NCBI RefSeq assembly: GCF_024273235.1
Contig: NZ_JANBVH010000007.1
Span: 1-64,000 of the forward strand
Source: Sphingomonas faeni
GTDB lineage: Bacteria > Pseudomonadota > Alphaproteobacteria > Sphingomonadales > Sphingomonadaceae
Length of the DNA stretch: 64,000 nt
Direction of reading: 5' to 3'
This document shows, in pieces, positions 7,913-16,664 of this stretch. Position 1 is the first letter of the stretch, and every line of letters begins with the position of its first letter. The notes under the pieces are model-generated. The model saw nothing but the letters and a program-made list of their open reading frames with translations. It was not told where the DNA came from and did not search any database. The position numbers were made by a program, and so were the translations under genes.

Positions 7913-9504
7913 GCGCGGAGGACCGCGTCGGACGCAACCGCTTCGGCCGCGCCAAAAGTTGCACGGAGCGCCAGCTTGTCGATCTTGCCCGTGACGGCAA
8001 GCGGCATCCGGTCGATCCTCACGATCGCATCGGGCATCCACCACCGCGGGATCCGGCCATCCAGCAGCGCTTCGACATCGACGTCGGCGCTGGCCTCGTA
8101 GATCAGGACCGGTCGCTCGCCCCATTTGGCGTCGGCGCGCGCGATGACCGCGACCATGCCCGTATCCAGACCCTCGGCGACGATGCGCTCGATCTCGCCG
8201 GGATTGATCCACTCGCCCCCGGATTTGATGAGGTCTTTCGCCCGTCCCGTAATCGTCAGGCTGCCGTCCGGGTCGATGCGCGCCAGATCGCCGGTGTCGA
8301 ACCAGCCTTCGGAATCGGTTGCATCCTGCACAGCCCCGAAATAGCGCCGCACCACACTCGGTCCACGGACTTGCAGATGCCCCTCGGCTTCGCGCTGTTC
8401 GGCAAGCACTGCGCCGGATACGTCCGTCAGTCGCAGATCGAGACCGATCGGCGCGCGCCCCGCCGATCCGGGACGCGTCCGGTCCACGCCGTGGGGTGCC
8501 ACGGTACCGAGCGGCGAGAGCTCGGTCATACCCCAACTCGCATGGACAGACACGCCGAGTCCGCGTTCCAGTCGGCGTTGCGCATCGATCGGCATGGCCG
8601 CACCGCCGAGATAGATCCGCTGCAAGGACGGGAGTGCAATACCGTGGCGCTCGACATGATCGAGCAGGTCGAGCCAGACCGTGGGTACGCCCGCCGCGAC
8701 CGTCACCGCCTCCGACGCGATCAAGCCGGCGAGGGCAGCGCCGTCCAGGTTCCTCCCAGGCAGCACGAGTCCGGCACCCACCGCTGGAGCGGCAAACGGT
8801 ATGCCCCAGCCATTGGCATGAAACATCGGGACGATCGGCAGCACCCGGTCGTCGGTCGTCAGCGCCAGCGCATCGGCCTGGAGAAGGCGCAGCGTGTGCA
8901 GATAGTTGCTGCGATGCGTGTAGAGAACGCCCTTGGGCGGACCAGTCGTCCCCGACGTAAAACAGAGCCCGGCAGGATCGTCCTCCAGAGCGGCGCCCCA
9001 GACCGGTGCCATATTGCCTTCACCACCGGTAATGAGCTCGCTGAGGGATGTACCGGCCGAGCGCTCCGGATCGTCGATCGCGATCGTCGCCAGAGCACCG
9101 TTGGTAACCTCGGACGCCAGTGATGAGAGGCCAGACCCATATAGCAGGAGGCGTGGGCGGCTACGCGCCGTCATCGCGGCGAGCTGCGCTGCGCTAAGTC
9201 TTGGATTGAGCGTATGGCAGATCGCGCCGATCGCGGCGGCCGCATACCATAGCAGCACGTGCCCCTTGGTGTTCCAGCCGAGCGTCGCGATCATGTCACC
9301 CCGCGTGATCCCTCTCGCGGACAAAGCGGCGGCCAACTGGCCCGCTTCGCGCCGCAGTTCGGCATAGCCTGTTCGAACCACCCCATCAGGGCCCGCCGAC
9401 GCCACGGTCACGTCGGGATGCCATTTGGCCGCGTGGTCGAGAAACTTCTCTACGGTGAGGTCATGGCGCTGCATCGATCCTGCGTGCAACCGCTCGCCGG
9501 TCAT
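7909..9504 (-). CDS. AMP-forming acyl-CoA synthetase (fatty- or aryl-acid:CoA ligase)
   Basis: This encodes 531 residues, normal for the ANL superfamily. The phosphate-binding motif TSGTTGPPKG lies at about residues 183-192, the adenine-binding WGMTE near the middle, GWFDTGDLARID after it, and the C-terminal domain ends with the catalytic-lysine region AVTGKIDKL. The enzyme activates a carboxylic acid to its CoA thioester through an acyl-adenylate. The ATG at 9504 overlaps the esterase stop (ATGA), and its own stop overlaps the TetR start. The pairing with a secreted esterase suggests that acids released outside are imported and activated. Feruloyl- or fatty-acyl-CoA synthetase activity are both possible. 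Confidence 0.88.
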   Translation of the reverse strand: MTGERLHAGSMQRHDLTVEKFLDHAAKWHPDVTVASAGPDGVVRTGYAELRREAGQLAAALSARGITRGDMIATLGWNTKGHVLLWYAAAAIGAICHTLNPRLSAAQLAAMTARSRPRLLLYGSGLSSLASEVTNGALATIAIDDPERSAGTSLSELITGGEGNMAPVWGAALEDDPAGLCFTSGTTGPPKGVLYTHRSNYLHTLRLLQADALALTTDDRVLPIVPMFHANGWGIPFAAPAVGAGLVLPGRNLDGAALAGLIASEAVTVAAGVPTVWLDLLDHVERHGIALPSLQRIYLGGAAMPIDAQRRLERGLGVSVHASWGMTELSPLGTVAPHGVDRTRPGSAGRAPIGLDLRLTDVSGAVLAEQREAEGHLQVRGPSVVRRYFGAVQDATDSEGWFDTGDLARIDPDGSLTITGRAKDLIKSGGEWINPGEIERIVAEGLDTGMVAVIARADAKWGERPVLIYEASADVDVEALLDGRIPRWWMPDAIVRIDRMPLAVTGKIDKLALRATFGAAEAVASDAVLRA

Positions 9505-11030
9505 GGTTCGTTCGTCCACGCAGCGATTGAGGTTGCCAGGGCGGCCTTGCGCGCCTGCTCCTCGAGCGGAGTCAGCATCGTCGCCCTGATCGGCGTCGCG
9601 ATCGTCAGGCTGCGCGGCGCCGTCGCACCTTCGATCCGAGGCCAGACGACCGCCCCCTTCGCATTCGGATCACCCGTTCGCGCGAATTGCACCCAATAGT
9701 CACCCATCGCCCGCGAGACGGCACGATCGGCATCGTCCCACACCGCACCGTCATACGGGTTGCCGAAGAGATATTGCAGCTCGTCGCCATGCCCCGCACC
9801 TGCGGAACCGGCGCGTTGCGACGCAGGGACCTGGTCGAAGTAATAGCTGTATGTACGGCCACCGGCAGCGGCATGCATCGACCCGATAGATACCGAGGGC
9901 AGGATCGACAGGACATCCTCGGCCAGATCGGTTTTCGCGGCGTCCGCCGATCTACCCGGTCGTGCCGCGACATAGCGCGTCTCGAACGCGCTCGCTGCGG
10001 TGCCCAGTGCCAGCTTCACCCCATCGGCGTTGTTCGACGACAGGGTCGACTCGTTCGAATTAGCACCGATGATCAGCGGTATTTTCATCTCGCGCTTGCG
10101 CATGAACGCGGTACCCGGGCTCGCGACGACCACCCTCCCGTCGATAAACGGGAAGCTCCGCATCAACAGCTTGTCCGCCGGAAGCGCGCGCAGCTGCGCC
10201 GCCGTGATATCGCCCAGACCGGCAGCATCGCTCAACGTCTTGCCGATGGCTTCCACCTTCGCAAAGCTCGGCAGTACCGAACCGCCCGCACCCGACTGGC
10301 TGATCGCCTTGTCGAACAGACCCGCTGCCGCGGGCGCCCCCATCAGGAGCTGCACCGTGCCAGCCCCCGCGGACTCGCCGAACGCCGTGACGTTACGCGC
10401 ATCGCCCTGGAAACCCGCGATGTTCTTCCGCACCCATCGCAGTGCGGCGATCTGATCCATGATCCCGTAATTGCCGAGCGCGCTGCCGGGTGCCTCGCGC
10501 GTCAATGCAGGATGCGCGAAGAAGCCCAGCACGCCGAGCCGGTAGTTGAGCGTCACCACGACGACGCCGCGTCGTGCCAGCGCGGCACCGTCATATAGCG
10601 GCACGCCTGCCGACCCATAGGTGAACCCTCCGCCGTGGAGGAAAACCATCACCGGATATCTGCCCGGTTTGGCCGGCTGCCAGATGTTGAGGAACAGACA
10701 GTCCTCGCTAGTCGGGCCGACCTGTGCCCAGGCTTCCTTGCGTCCCGCCGGCTGCATGCAGGCCGCGCCGAACCGCGTCGCGTCGCGCGTCCCCTGCCAG
10801 GCAATTACGGGGGCCGGCGCGCGCCACCGGCGATCGGCGACAGGCGGCGCGGCGTAAGGAATACCCTGGAATATCCGCAGATCGTCCGTGGCGCGTCCGG
10901 CGACAGCGCCACCTTCTAAGGTCACAACAGGCCCCTGCGGTACGGCAAACGCCGGTGCAACGCCTGCGAACATGGCCAGCGCCGTGACCAGCCCCGCCGC
11001 GACCAGCCCCCTCGTCAATCCAGATGTCAT
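9501..11030 (-). CDS. Secreted type-B carboxylesterase
   Basis: This encodes 509 residues starting at ATG 11030, which follows an AGGAG ribosome-binding site and gives a clean signal peptide ending ...VAPAFA. It is an alpha/beta-hydrolase of the carboxylesterase/cholinesterase family. It shows the oxyanion loop HGGGF, nucleophile Ser220 in FGESAGAG, Glu327 in GANSNEST and His414 in GHGDELQYLFG. Such enzymes cleave carboxylic esters in the periplasm or outside. It is the first gene of the leftward esterase-ligase-TetR operon, divergent from the TonB receptor. Confidence 0.9.
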   Translation of the reverse strand: MTSGLTRGLVAAGLVTALAMFAGVAPAFAVPQGPVVTLEGGAVAGRATDDLRIFQGIPYAAPPVADRRWRAPAPVIAWQGTRDATRFGAACMQPAGRKEAWAQVGPTSEDCLFLNIWQPAKPGRYPVMVFLHGGGFTYGSAGVPLYDGAALARRGVVVVTLNYRLGVLGFFAHPALTREAPGSALGNYGIMDQIAALRWVRKNIAGFQGDARNVTAFGESAGAGTVQLLMGAPAAAGLFDKAISQSGAGGSVLPSFAKVEAIGKTLSDAAGLGDITAAQLRALPADKLLMRSFPFIDGRVVVASPGTAFMRKREMKIPLIIGANSNESTLSSNNADGVKLALGTAASAFETRYVAARPGRSADAAKTDLAEDVLSILPSVSIGSMHAAAGGRTYSYYFDQVPASQRAGSAGAGHGDELQYLFGNPYDGAVWDDADRAVSRAMGDYWVQFARTGDPNAKGAVVWPRIEGATAPRSLTIATPIRATMLTPLEEQARKAALATSIAAWTNEP

Positions 11031-11095
11031 GCGCCCTGCTCCTCTATCCGATCCGCAGGCTCTTATGGCCTCGCTGATACCCCATTTCATCATTC

Positions 11096-11117
11096 ACTAA
11101 TTCACATGTCAATTAGT
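11096..11117. promoter_or_regulatory. 22-bp near-perfect palindrome, probable TetR operator
   Basis: The outer arms ACTAATT (11096-11102) and AATTAGT (11111-11117) are perfect complements, and the core ACATGT (11104-11109) is itself palindromic. Only the C/C pair at 11103 and 11110 breaks symmetry. The site lies in the 160-base gap between the divergent esterase operon (start 11030) and TonB receptor gene (start 11191), an AT-rich patch in GC-rich DNA. Its size and symmetry fit a dimeric TetR-family repressor, most simply the one encoded at 7196-7912. Binding is inferred, not shown. Confidence 0.65.
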
Positions 11118-11190
11118 ATTGACTCTATTTTGGCTTTCGAAGATGACTATGGGCGAGCGCCGAAGAGCGCCGTTTTTAGGGAGTAAGAGG

Positions 11191-14061
11191 ATGCGAGGGC
11201 TTCTTCGTGCATCGGTATCGATGCTCGTGCTGACGGCATGGCCTGCCGCGGCGCAAACCGTAGCTGCGGGCGAGCGCGCGCCGGGGGCCACCAGTGCCGA
11301 CCCGGTCCAGGCGGATGCCACGCCGCCCGACGACAGCACCGAGTCCAAGGATATCATCGTCACCGGATCGCGTACGATCGTCGACGGATCACGCGCGCCG
11401 ACGCCGATCACCGTCGTGTCCGCGAGCCAGCTCGAAACTTCAGCCCCGGGCACCATCGCACAGGGGCTGAACCAGCTCCCCGCCTTCCGCGGATCGACCG
11501 GCGCGGCCAACGGCCAGAGCGGATCGAACGCCGCCGATTCCGGCAGTTTCATCAACCTGCGCAATCTCGGCGCGCAGCGCACGCTGCTGCTGCTCGACGG
11601 CCGGCGTGCGCCACCGTCGACGCCGCTGGGTACGGTCGACACCAACATCCTGCCGCAGGAACTGGTCAAGCGCGTCGATGTCGTCACCGGCGGCGCGTCC
11701 GCCGCCTACGGATCAGACGCGGTCGCGGGCGTGGTCAACTTCGTCCTCGATACCGGCTATGAAGGGCTTAAGGGCAGCGTCCAGGCCGGCACCACGACGT
11801 ATGGCGACAACGGCACGCAGAAGGTCACGCTGACCGCCGGCTCGGGCTTTGCCGGCGGACGTGGCCGCATCGTCGCGAGCGGCGCGTTCTACAATTCCGA
11901 CGGCGTCGGCAGCTCCGCGAAGCGCCCCTGGGGCCGGGACGCTTATGCCGTCATCCGCGACCCGGCGAATGCCGCACAGAGCATCATCGTCTCGGACTAT
12001 AATAATCCGATCTTCTCGCCCGGCGGCGTGATCTACGGCGGCACCGGGCTGGGGTCTGGCGTGCTCCAGTTCGGTCCGGGCGGCACGTTGCTCCCGTTCG
12101 ACCGCGGCACCATCGTCGACGGCGTGCAGGTCGGCGGTGACGGTCCCAAGACATCCACGAACCTGATCGCCAAGGTGCGCTACGGCAGCGGCTTCACGCA
12201 TGCCGAATTCGACGTCACCGACACGCTGACCGTCTTTGGCGAAGGCATGTTCAGCAGCGTGCGCAACCGCTACAAACAGGTCGAAGACTTCTTCATTCCC
12301 GGTTTCAACGCGCCGACCATCCTGAGCGGCAACGCATTCCTGCCGACCGCCGTGCAGTCGATCCTGACCACCAACCGACTAGGCGGCTTCCAGCTCGGGC
12401 GCTTTTCGTACGATACGCAGCCCGCGACCGCGACGACGACCAACGACACCTATAACCTGGTCGCCGGTCTGAAGTGGAAGCTGCCGAGCGACTGGCGGCT
12501 CGACGCCTATTATTCGCGCAGCCACAACACCCAGCTGACCAAGGTCGCGAACGACGTCATCTACAGCCGGTTCTTCGCGGCGGTCGATGCGGTGCGCAAT
12601 CCCGCCAACGGCCAGATCGTCTGCAATGTCACGCTGACCAACCCGGGGCTGTATCCCGGCTGCGTGCCGATCAACCTGTTCGGCAGCGGCAGCCCGTCCC
12701 AGGCCGCGATCGACTACATCAAGGGCACCGCCTTCTACCGCGCCGTGGTCAAGCAGCAGGTCGCCGAAGTCGCGCTGAGCGGCTCCGCGTTCACGCTGCC
12801 CGCCGGCGACGTCAGGGTCGCGATCAGTGCCGACTACCGCAAGAACTCGGTCACGCAGACCACCGACTCGCTATCGACCACCCCGGTGTCCGCCACCGGC
12901 CTACGTCTGGTTCCCGCCGCGGTGCTCGCCGGCGCCGGCAGCTATCAGCTCGGCAATACGCAGCCCTTGGGTGGTTCGTTCGACGTCAAGGAGATCGCCG
13001 GCGAAATCAACGTGCCGGTCCTGTCGTCGCGCTCGCCGGTCGGCTCGATCGATCTCAACGGCGCCGCGCGCTACACCGATTACAGCATCTCCGGATCGGT
13101 CACGACGTGGAAGGCGGGCGCGGTCTGGAAACCGGTCGACGGCATCGCGCTGCGCGGCACCGTGTCGCGCGATATTCGTGCGCCCAACATCCAGGAACTG
13201 TTCGGCGGCTCGATCCAGAGCCAGGTCACGGTCAACGACACGCGCAACAACGTCGCCGCCAACGTCATCCAGAGCCGGATCGGCAGCATCGCGCTCGATC
13301 CGGAGATCGCCAAGACCTATACCGGCGGTGTGGTATTCACCGGTGTTCGCGGCCTTGTCGCTTCCGTCGATTACTTCAACATCAACGTGAACGACGTCAT
13401 TCAGACACTCACGCCGCAGCAGACGATCGATGCGTGCACCGCCTCGGTGTTTACGTCGGCACAGTGCGCGAACCTCGTCTACACGAATGCTGGGGCACGC
13501 ACCGGACTGGTTCGTGTCTTCACGCCGCAACAGAATCTGAGCCGACTGAAGACGAGCGGCATCGACGGCGAGATCGGCTACACCACGCCGCTCGCCGGCG
13601 GAATGATGCAGGTCAGGGCGCTGGCGTCGTATCTGATCAAGTATTCGATCGGCGTCCCGGGCGGCGCGACGATCGATTACACCGGCGTCGTCGGGACGTA
13701 TCAGAACCCGCGCGTCACCGCGCTTGCCAGCGCCTCCTATTCGGCCGGCGCCGTCACGCTCTACGCGCAGGAACGGCTGGTCGGGAAAGGCAAGTTCCAG
13801 GCGAGCACCGACTATTACAATCCGGCGCTCAGCCCGTCCGACAACCGCATCCGTGCGGCCTGGTACACCGACGTCACGCTGAAGGTCGATGTCGGCACGG
13901 ACCGCCGCATGCAGCTGTTCGGTACCGTCAACAACCTGTTCAACGCGCATCCGCCGATCATTCCAAGCGGCGCGTTCCAATATGATTATCCGACCAATGC
14001 CAGCCTGTACGACGTCGCCGGTCGAACGATCACCATCGGCGCACGAATGAAGTTCTGGTGA
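11191..14061 (+). CDS. TonB-dependent outer-membrane receptor
   Basis: This encodes 956 residues. The ATG at 11191 follows AGGGAG at a good distance and begins a signal peptide (MRGLLRASVSMLVLTAWPAAAQ). A TonB-box-like DIIVTGSR precedes the plug domain (VVSASQLETSAPGTI, LRNLGAQRTLLLLDGRR, VDVVTGGASAAYGSDAVAGVVNF). A 22-strand barrel follows, ending in aromatic Trp (RMKFW). There is no N-terminal STN signalling domain, unlike two other receptors here, which fits control by the neighbouring TetR rather than by a sigma/anti-sigma pair. Its stop overlaps the MFS start, so it is coupled to inner-membrane uptake. The likely cargo is the ester or its product handled by this locus. Confidence 0.92.
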   Translation: MRGLLRASVSMLVLTAWPAAAQTVAAGERAPGATSADPVQADATPPDDSTESKDIIVTGSRTIVDGSRAPTPITVVSASQLETSAPGTIAQGLNQLPAFRGSTGAANGQSGSNAADSGSFINLRNLGAQRTLLLLDGRRAPPSTPLGTVDTNILPQELVKRVDVVTGGASAAYGSDAVAGVVNFVLDTGYEGLKGSVQAGTTTYGDNGTQKVTLTAGSGFAGGRGRIVASGAFYNSDGVGSSAKRPWGRDAYAVIRDPANAAQSIIVSDYNNPIFSPGGVIYGGTGLGSGVLQFGPGGTLLPFDRGTIVDGVQVGGDGPKTSTNLIAKVRYGSGFTHAEFDVTDTLTVFGEGMFSSVRNRYKQVEDFFIPGFNAPTILSGNAFLPTAVQSILTTNRLGGFQLGRFSYDTQPATATTTNDTYNLVAGLKWKLPSDWRLDAYYSRSHNTQLTKVANDVIYSRFFAAVDAVRNPANGQIVCNVTLTNPGLYPGCVPINLFGSGSPSQAAIDYIKGTAFYRAVVKQQVAEVALSGSAFTLPAGDVRVAISADYRKNSVTQTTDSLSTTPVSATGLRLVPAAVLAGAGSYQLGNTQPLGGSFDVKEIAGEINVPVLSSRSPVGSIDLNGAARYTDYSISGSVTTWKAGAVWKPVDGIALRGTVSRDIRAPNIQELFGGSIQSQVTVNDTRNNVAANVIQSRIGSIALDPEIAKTYTGGVVFTGVRGLVASVDYFNINVNDVIQTLTPQQTIDACTASVFTSAQCANLVYTNAGARTGLVRVFTPQQNLSRLKTSGIDGEIGYTTPLAGGMMQVRALASYLIKYSIGVPGGATIDYTGVVGTYQNPRVTALASASYSAGAVTLYAQERLVGKGKFQASTDYYNPALSPSDNRIRAAWYTDVTLKVDVGTDRRMQLFGTVNNLFNAHPPIIPSGAFQYDYPTNASLYDVAGRTITIGARMKFW

Positions 14062-15368
14062 CCGCCGCCAGCGCCACGCCGGACGTCCCCTCCCCGCTCG
14101 TACCGGGGAAACCGACGCCAGCGCGGCGCTGGATCACGCTCGGCATCCTCACGGTCGTCTACATCCTCAACTATGTCGACCGGACGCTGCCGTCGGTCCT
14201 GGCAAAGCCGATCCAGGACGATCTGAAGCTGACCGACGGCCAGCTCGGATTGCTCGGCGGGCTGTACTTCGCGCTGTTCTACGGCGTGCTGTCGCTCCCC
14301 GTCGCCTGGATTGCGGATCGTTCGAACCGGGTGCGCATCGTCGCCGTCGCGTGCGCGCTGTGGAGTGCGGCGACGCTCGCCTGCGGTCTAGCCCGCGGCT
14401 ACGGTGAACTCGCGACGGCGCGCATGGCGGTCGGTGTCGGTGAGGCTGGCGGCGTTGCGCCGTCCTATTCGATCATCGCCGATCTGTTTCCCGGCGAACG
14501 CCGCGCCACCGCACTGTCGCTTTACAATCTTGGGCCACCGCTTGGCCAGATGCTCGGCGTCGCCGGCGGTGCGGCGCTGGCCGCGAGCGGTGGTTGGCGC
14601 CACGCATTCCTGGTCGTCGGCGCGATCGGCATAATCGCGGCCTTGATCGCCTCGATCGCTCTCCGCGAACCCGCACGGCGCATAATGGATGCTGCTGTTC
14701 CAAATGCCCCGGAAGCGCCCGCGCGCATCGGCTTCACCACCAGCGTTCGCCTCTTCTGGGCCGACAAGACGCTCCGGCTAGCCGCATTCGCTGCAGCCGC
14801 ATCGGCGTTCATCGGCTCGGGCACGCTCGCCTTCCTGACGCTGTTCCTGATGCGCGAAAAAGCCATGACATTGCAGCAGGTGGGCAGCTACTTCGCGGTC
14901 CTGCTCGGCATCTGCGTCTGTTCCGGCATCTTCGCCTCGGGCCGACTGGTCGATGTCTTGTCGCGACGGTCGACGGCCGCGTACGGCCTCATTCCCGCCG
15001 TTGCCACGGCGGTATCGCTTCCGTTCTTCCTCGGCTTCGTTGCAGCGCCTGATTGGCGGATTGCGCTTGCGCTGCTCGCCGTGCCGCTGTTCTTCAACTA
15101 TTTCTACCTGACGCCGGCCGGTGCGCTGGTGCAGGCACGCGTCCCCGCCGAGCGCCGGGCGACCGCCAGCGCCGTCATGTTGCTCGTCATGAACCTGATC
15201 GGCGGCGGGCTCGGTCCGACGTTCCTAGGCATGGTCAGCGATGCCGCGCACGACGGCCATTCGGATACCCCGCTGCAATGGGCATTCTACGCGATGGCGC
15301 CGGTCTTTGCGATCGCGATCGTCCTGCACCTTGCCGTTGCGCGCAGGCTCAGGCGGCCGGCACCGTGA
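14058..15368 (+). CDS. MFS transporter, spinster-like
   Basis: This encodes 436 residues with about 12 predicted membrane helices. Spinster-type MFS features include LNYVDRTLPSVLAKPIQDD in helix 1, the loop AWIADRSNRVRIV between helices 2 and 3, and GVGEAGGVAPSYSIIADLFP. The GTG start at 14058 overlaps the receptor's TGA (GTGA), so the two are translationally coupled. It probably carries the compound imported by the receptor across the inner membrane. In sphingomonads this subfamily is often found beside TonB receptors, but no substrate can be assigned. Confidence 0.88.
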   Translation: MTAASATPDVPSPLVPGKPTPARRWITLGILTVVYILNYVDRTLPSVLAKPIQDDLKLTDGQLGLLGGLYFALFYGVLSLPVAWIADRSNRVRIVAVACALWSAATLACGLARGYGELATARMAVGVGEAGGVAPSYSIIADLFPGERRATALSLYNLGPPLGQMLGVAGGAALAASGGWRHAFLVVGAIGIIAALIASIALREPARRIMDAAVPNAPEAPARIGFTTSVRLFWADKTLRLAAFAAAASAFIGSGTLAFLTLFLMREKAMTLQQVGSYFAVLLGICVCSGIFASGRLVDVLSRRSTAAYGLIPAVATAVSLPFFLGFVAAPDWRIALALLAVPLFFNYFYLTPAGALVQARVPAERRATASAVMLLVMNLIGGGLGPTFLGMVSDAAHDGHSDTPLQWAFYAMAPVFAIAIVLHLAVARRLRRPAP

Positions 15369-15688
15369 CGCGCTCCGCAGCGCTAATCGCCGCCGCCCTG
15401 GCGCTCACTGCGTGCGACGGCAGCAAACGCCACACCAGCGACAGCGACAGCGACATCGTCGTCGTCCGCAACGACACCGACCTGCAAGCCGATGCGGTCA
15501 AGTTCGTCGTCCCCCAAAAACCGCAGACGCCGATAGTAACGCCGCCCCCACCGTCCGGACGCGAGGCTCCGCCGGCCGTCAGCGGAACCTTCACCGACAC
15601 GCCGCTGCCATCCGAATTGGCGCACCTGAAAAATCTGGGCGCCGCGCTGATCACGATCACGTCGAAGCCCGAGGAGAGGATACCATGA
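15365..15688 (+). CDS. Small lipoprotein of unknown function
   Basis: This encodes 107 residues from GTG 15365, which overlaps the MFS stop (GTGA). The N-terminus (MTRSAALIAAALALTAC) is a lipoprotein signal with lipobox LTAC, so the mature protein should be lipid-anchored at Cys17. The rest is polar and proline-rich (PPPPSGREAPPAVSG) with no family I recognise. Its own stop overlaps the start of the following esterase (ATGA). Conservation of 4-base overlaps on both sides argues strongly that it is a real gene. It may be an accessory surface or periplasmic part of the uptake system. Confidence 0.72.
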   Translation: MTRSAALIAAALALTACDGSKRHTSDSDSDIVVVRNDTDLQADAVKFVVPQKPQTPIVTPPPPSGREAPPAVSGTFTDTPLPSELAHLKNLGAALITITSKPEERIP

Positions 15689-16611
15689 CGATCCGTACGC
15701 TGAGCGCCGCACTGGGGCTTTTGTCAGCCTTGCCTACCGCTGCGGCGGCGCAGAGCCTGGCACGGACCTCGCTCGTGCCCGGCGATGGCGACTACATCAT
15801 CGCACCCGATATCGTCCCCCGAGCCTTCAAGCTCCACGTGCCCGCAAGCTATAACGGTACCCAGGCGGTGCCGCTCGTGCTCGACTTCCACGGTTTCAGC
15901 TCGACCGCCGAGGAAGAGCGCAGCGTCTCCGGCCAGCTTCAGCAGTCCGACAAGCACGGCTTCATCGTCGTCTATCCCGAGGGACTGGCGCGAAGCTGGA
16001 ACGGCTATGGTTGCTGCTCGACGAGCAAGGCGACCGAGGTGCCCGACGTCCACTTCGCACGCGCGATTATCGACTGGGTGAAGGCCCGCGCGAAGATCGA
16101 CGCGACCCGGGTCTATGTCACCGGTATATCCAACGGCGGTTCGATGGCGCACCGCATGGCGTGCGAAGCCGCCGACGTTGTCCGGGCTTCGGCCGCGGTG
16201 TCCTTCCCGCTCAACCTCGACAAATGCACGCCGCGCCGTCCGATCACGATGTTTTCGATCGCCGGCACCGCCGACACGACGATCCCCTATGACGGATCGA
16301 AGCCGGATGCGCCGGTCAGCAACATCGCCGGCGTACCGGTCCGCATCCAGTCCGCGCCGGCAAGCCTTGCCGCGTGGAAGGGCAATGACGGCTGCTCGTC
16401 CACCCTCGCCAGCCGTGCCGTGATCCCGGATCAGGTACTCGAGGATGTCTATACCGATTGCGCAGGCGGCGTCCGGACCGGACTGCTGACGATCGTGGGC
16501 GGCCGGCATGTCCTCTACAACGGCTATCGCGGTCCCACGCTGAGCTACAGCGGCGACAACGCGCCGATCGATGTGTCCGAATATATCTGGACCACCGTTT
16601 TCAATCAGTGA
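15685..16611 (+). CDS. Secreted CE1/PHB-depolymerase-like esterase
   Basis: This encodes 308 residues from ATG 15685, overlapping the lipoprotein stop, with GAGGAGAGG just upstream. A signal peptide (LSALPTAAAA|QS) leads into an alpha/beta-hydrolase of the LpqC/poly-3-hydroxybutyrate depolymerase type, the group that also contains feruloyl esterases. It shows DFHGFSS (oxyanion), VYPEGLARSWN, Ser149 in GISNGGS, Asp in IAGTADTTIPYDG and His in GGRHVLYNG. Last gene of the receptor-MFS-lipoprotein operon. It would release a free acid or alcohol from an ester outside the inner membrane, matching the acyl-CoA ligase and second esterase of the divergent operon. Confidence 0.85.
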   Translation: MTIRTLSAALGLLSALPTAAAAQSLARTSLVPGDGDYIIAPDIVPRAFKLHVPASYNGTQAVPLVLDFHGFSSTAEEERSVSGQLQQSDKHGFIVVYPEGLARSWNGYGCCSTSKATEVPDVHFARAIIDWVKARAKIDATRVYVTGISNGGSMAHRMACEAADVVRASAAVSFPLNLDKCTPRRPITMFSIAGTADTTIPYDGSKPDAPVSNIAGVPVRIQSAPASLAAWKGNDGCSSTLASRAVIPDQVLEDVYTDCAGGVRTGLLTIVGGRHVLYNGYRGPTLSYSGDNAPIDVSEYIWTTVFNQ

Positions 16612-16664
16612 CCGCGGGACGGCATCGCTCCCCCGACAGCGATCAGAACGAGGCGCATTGCACC

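Noticed and set aside
6338..8101. A 587-codon plus-strand open frame opposite the GH5-like and TetR genes
   Set aside because: The minus strand there encodes clear family proteins with catalytic and HTH motifs; the plus-strand translation has no recognisable features.
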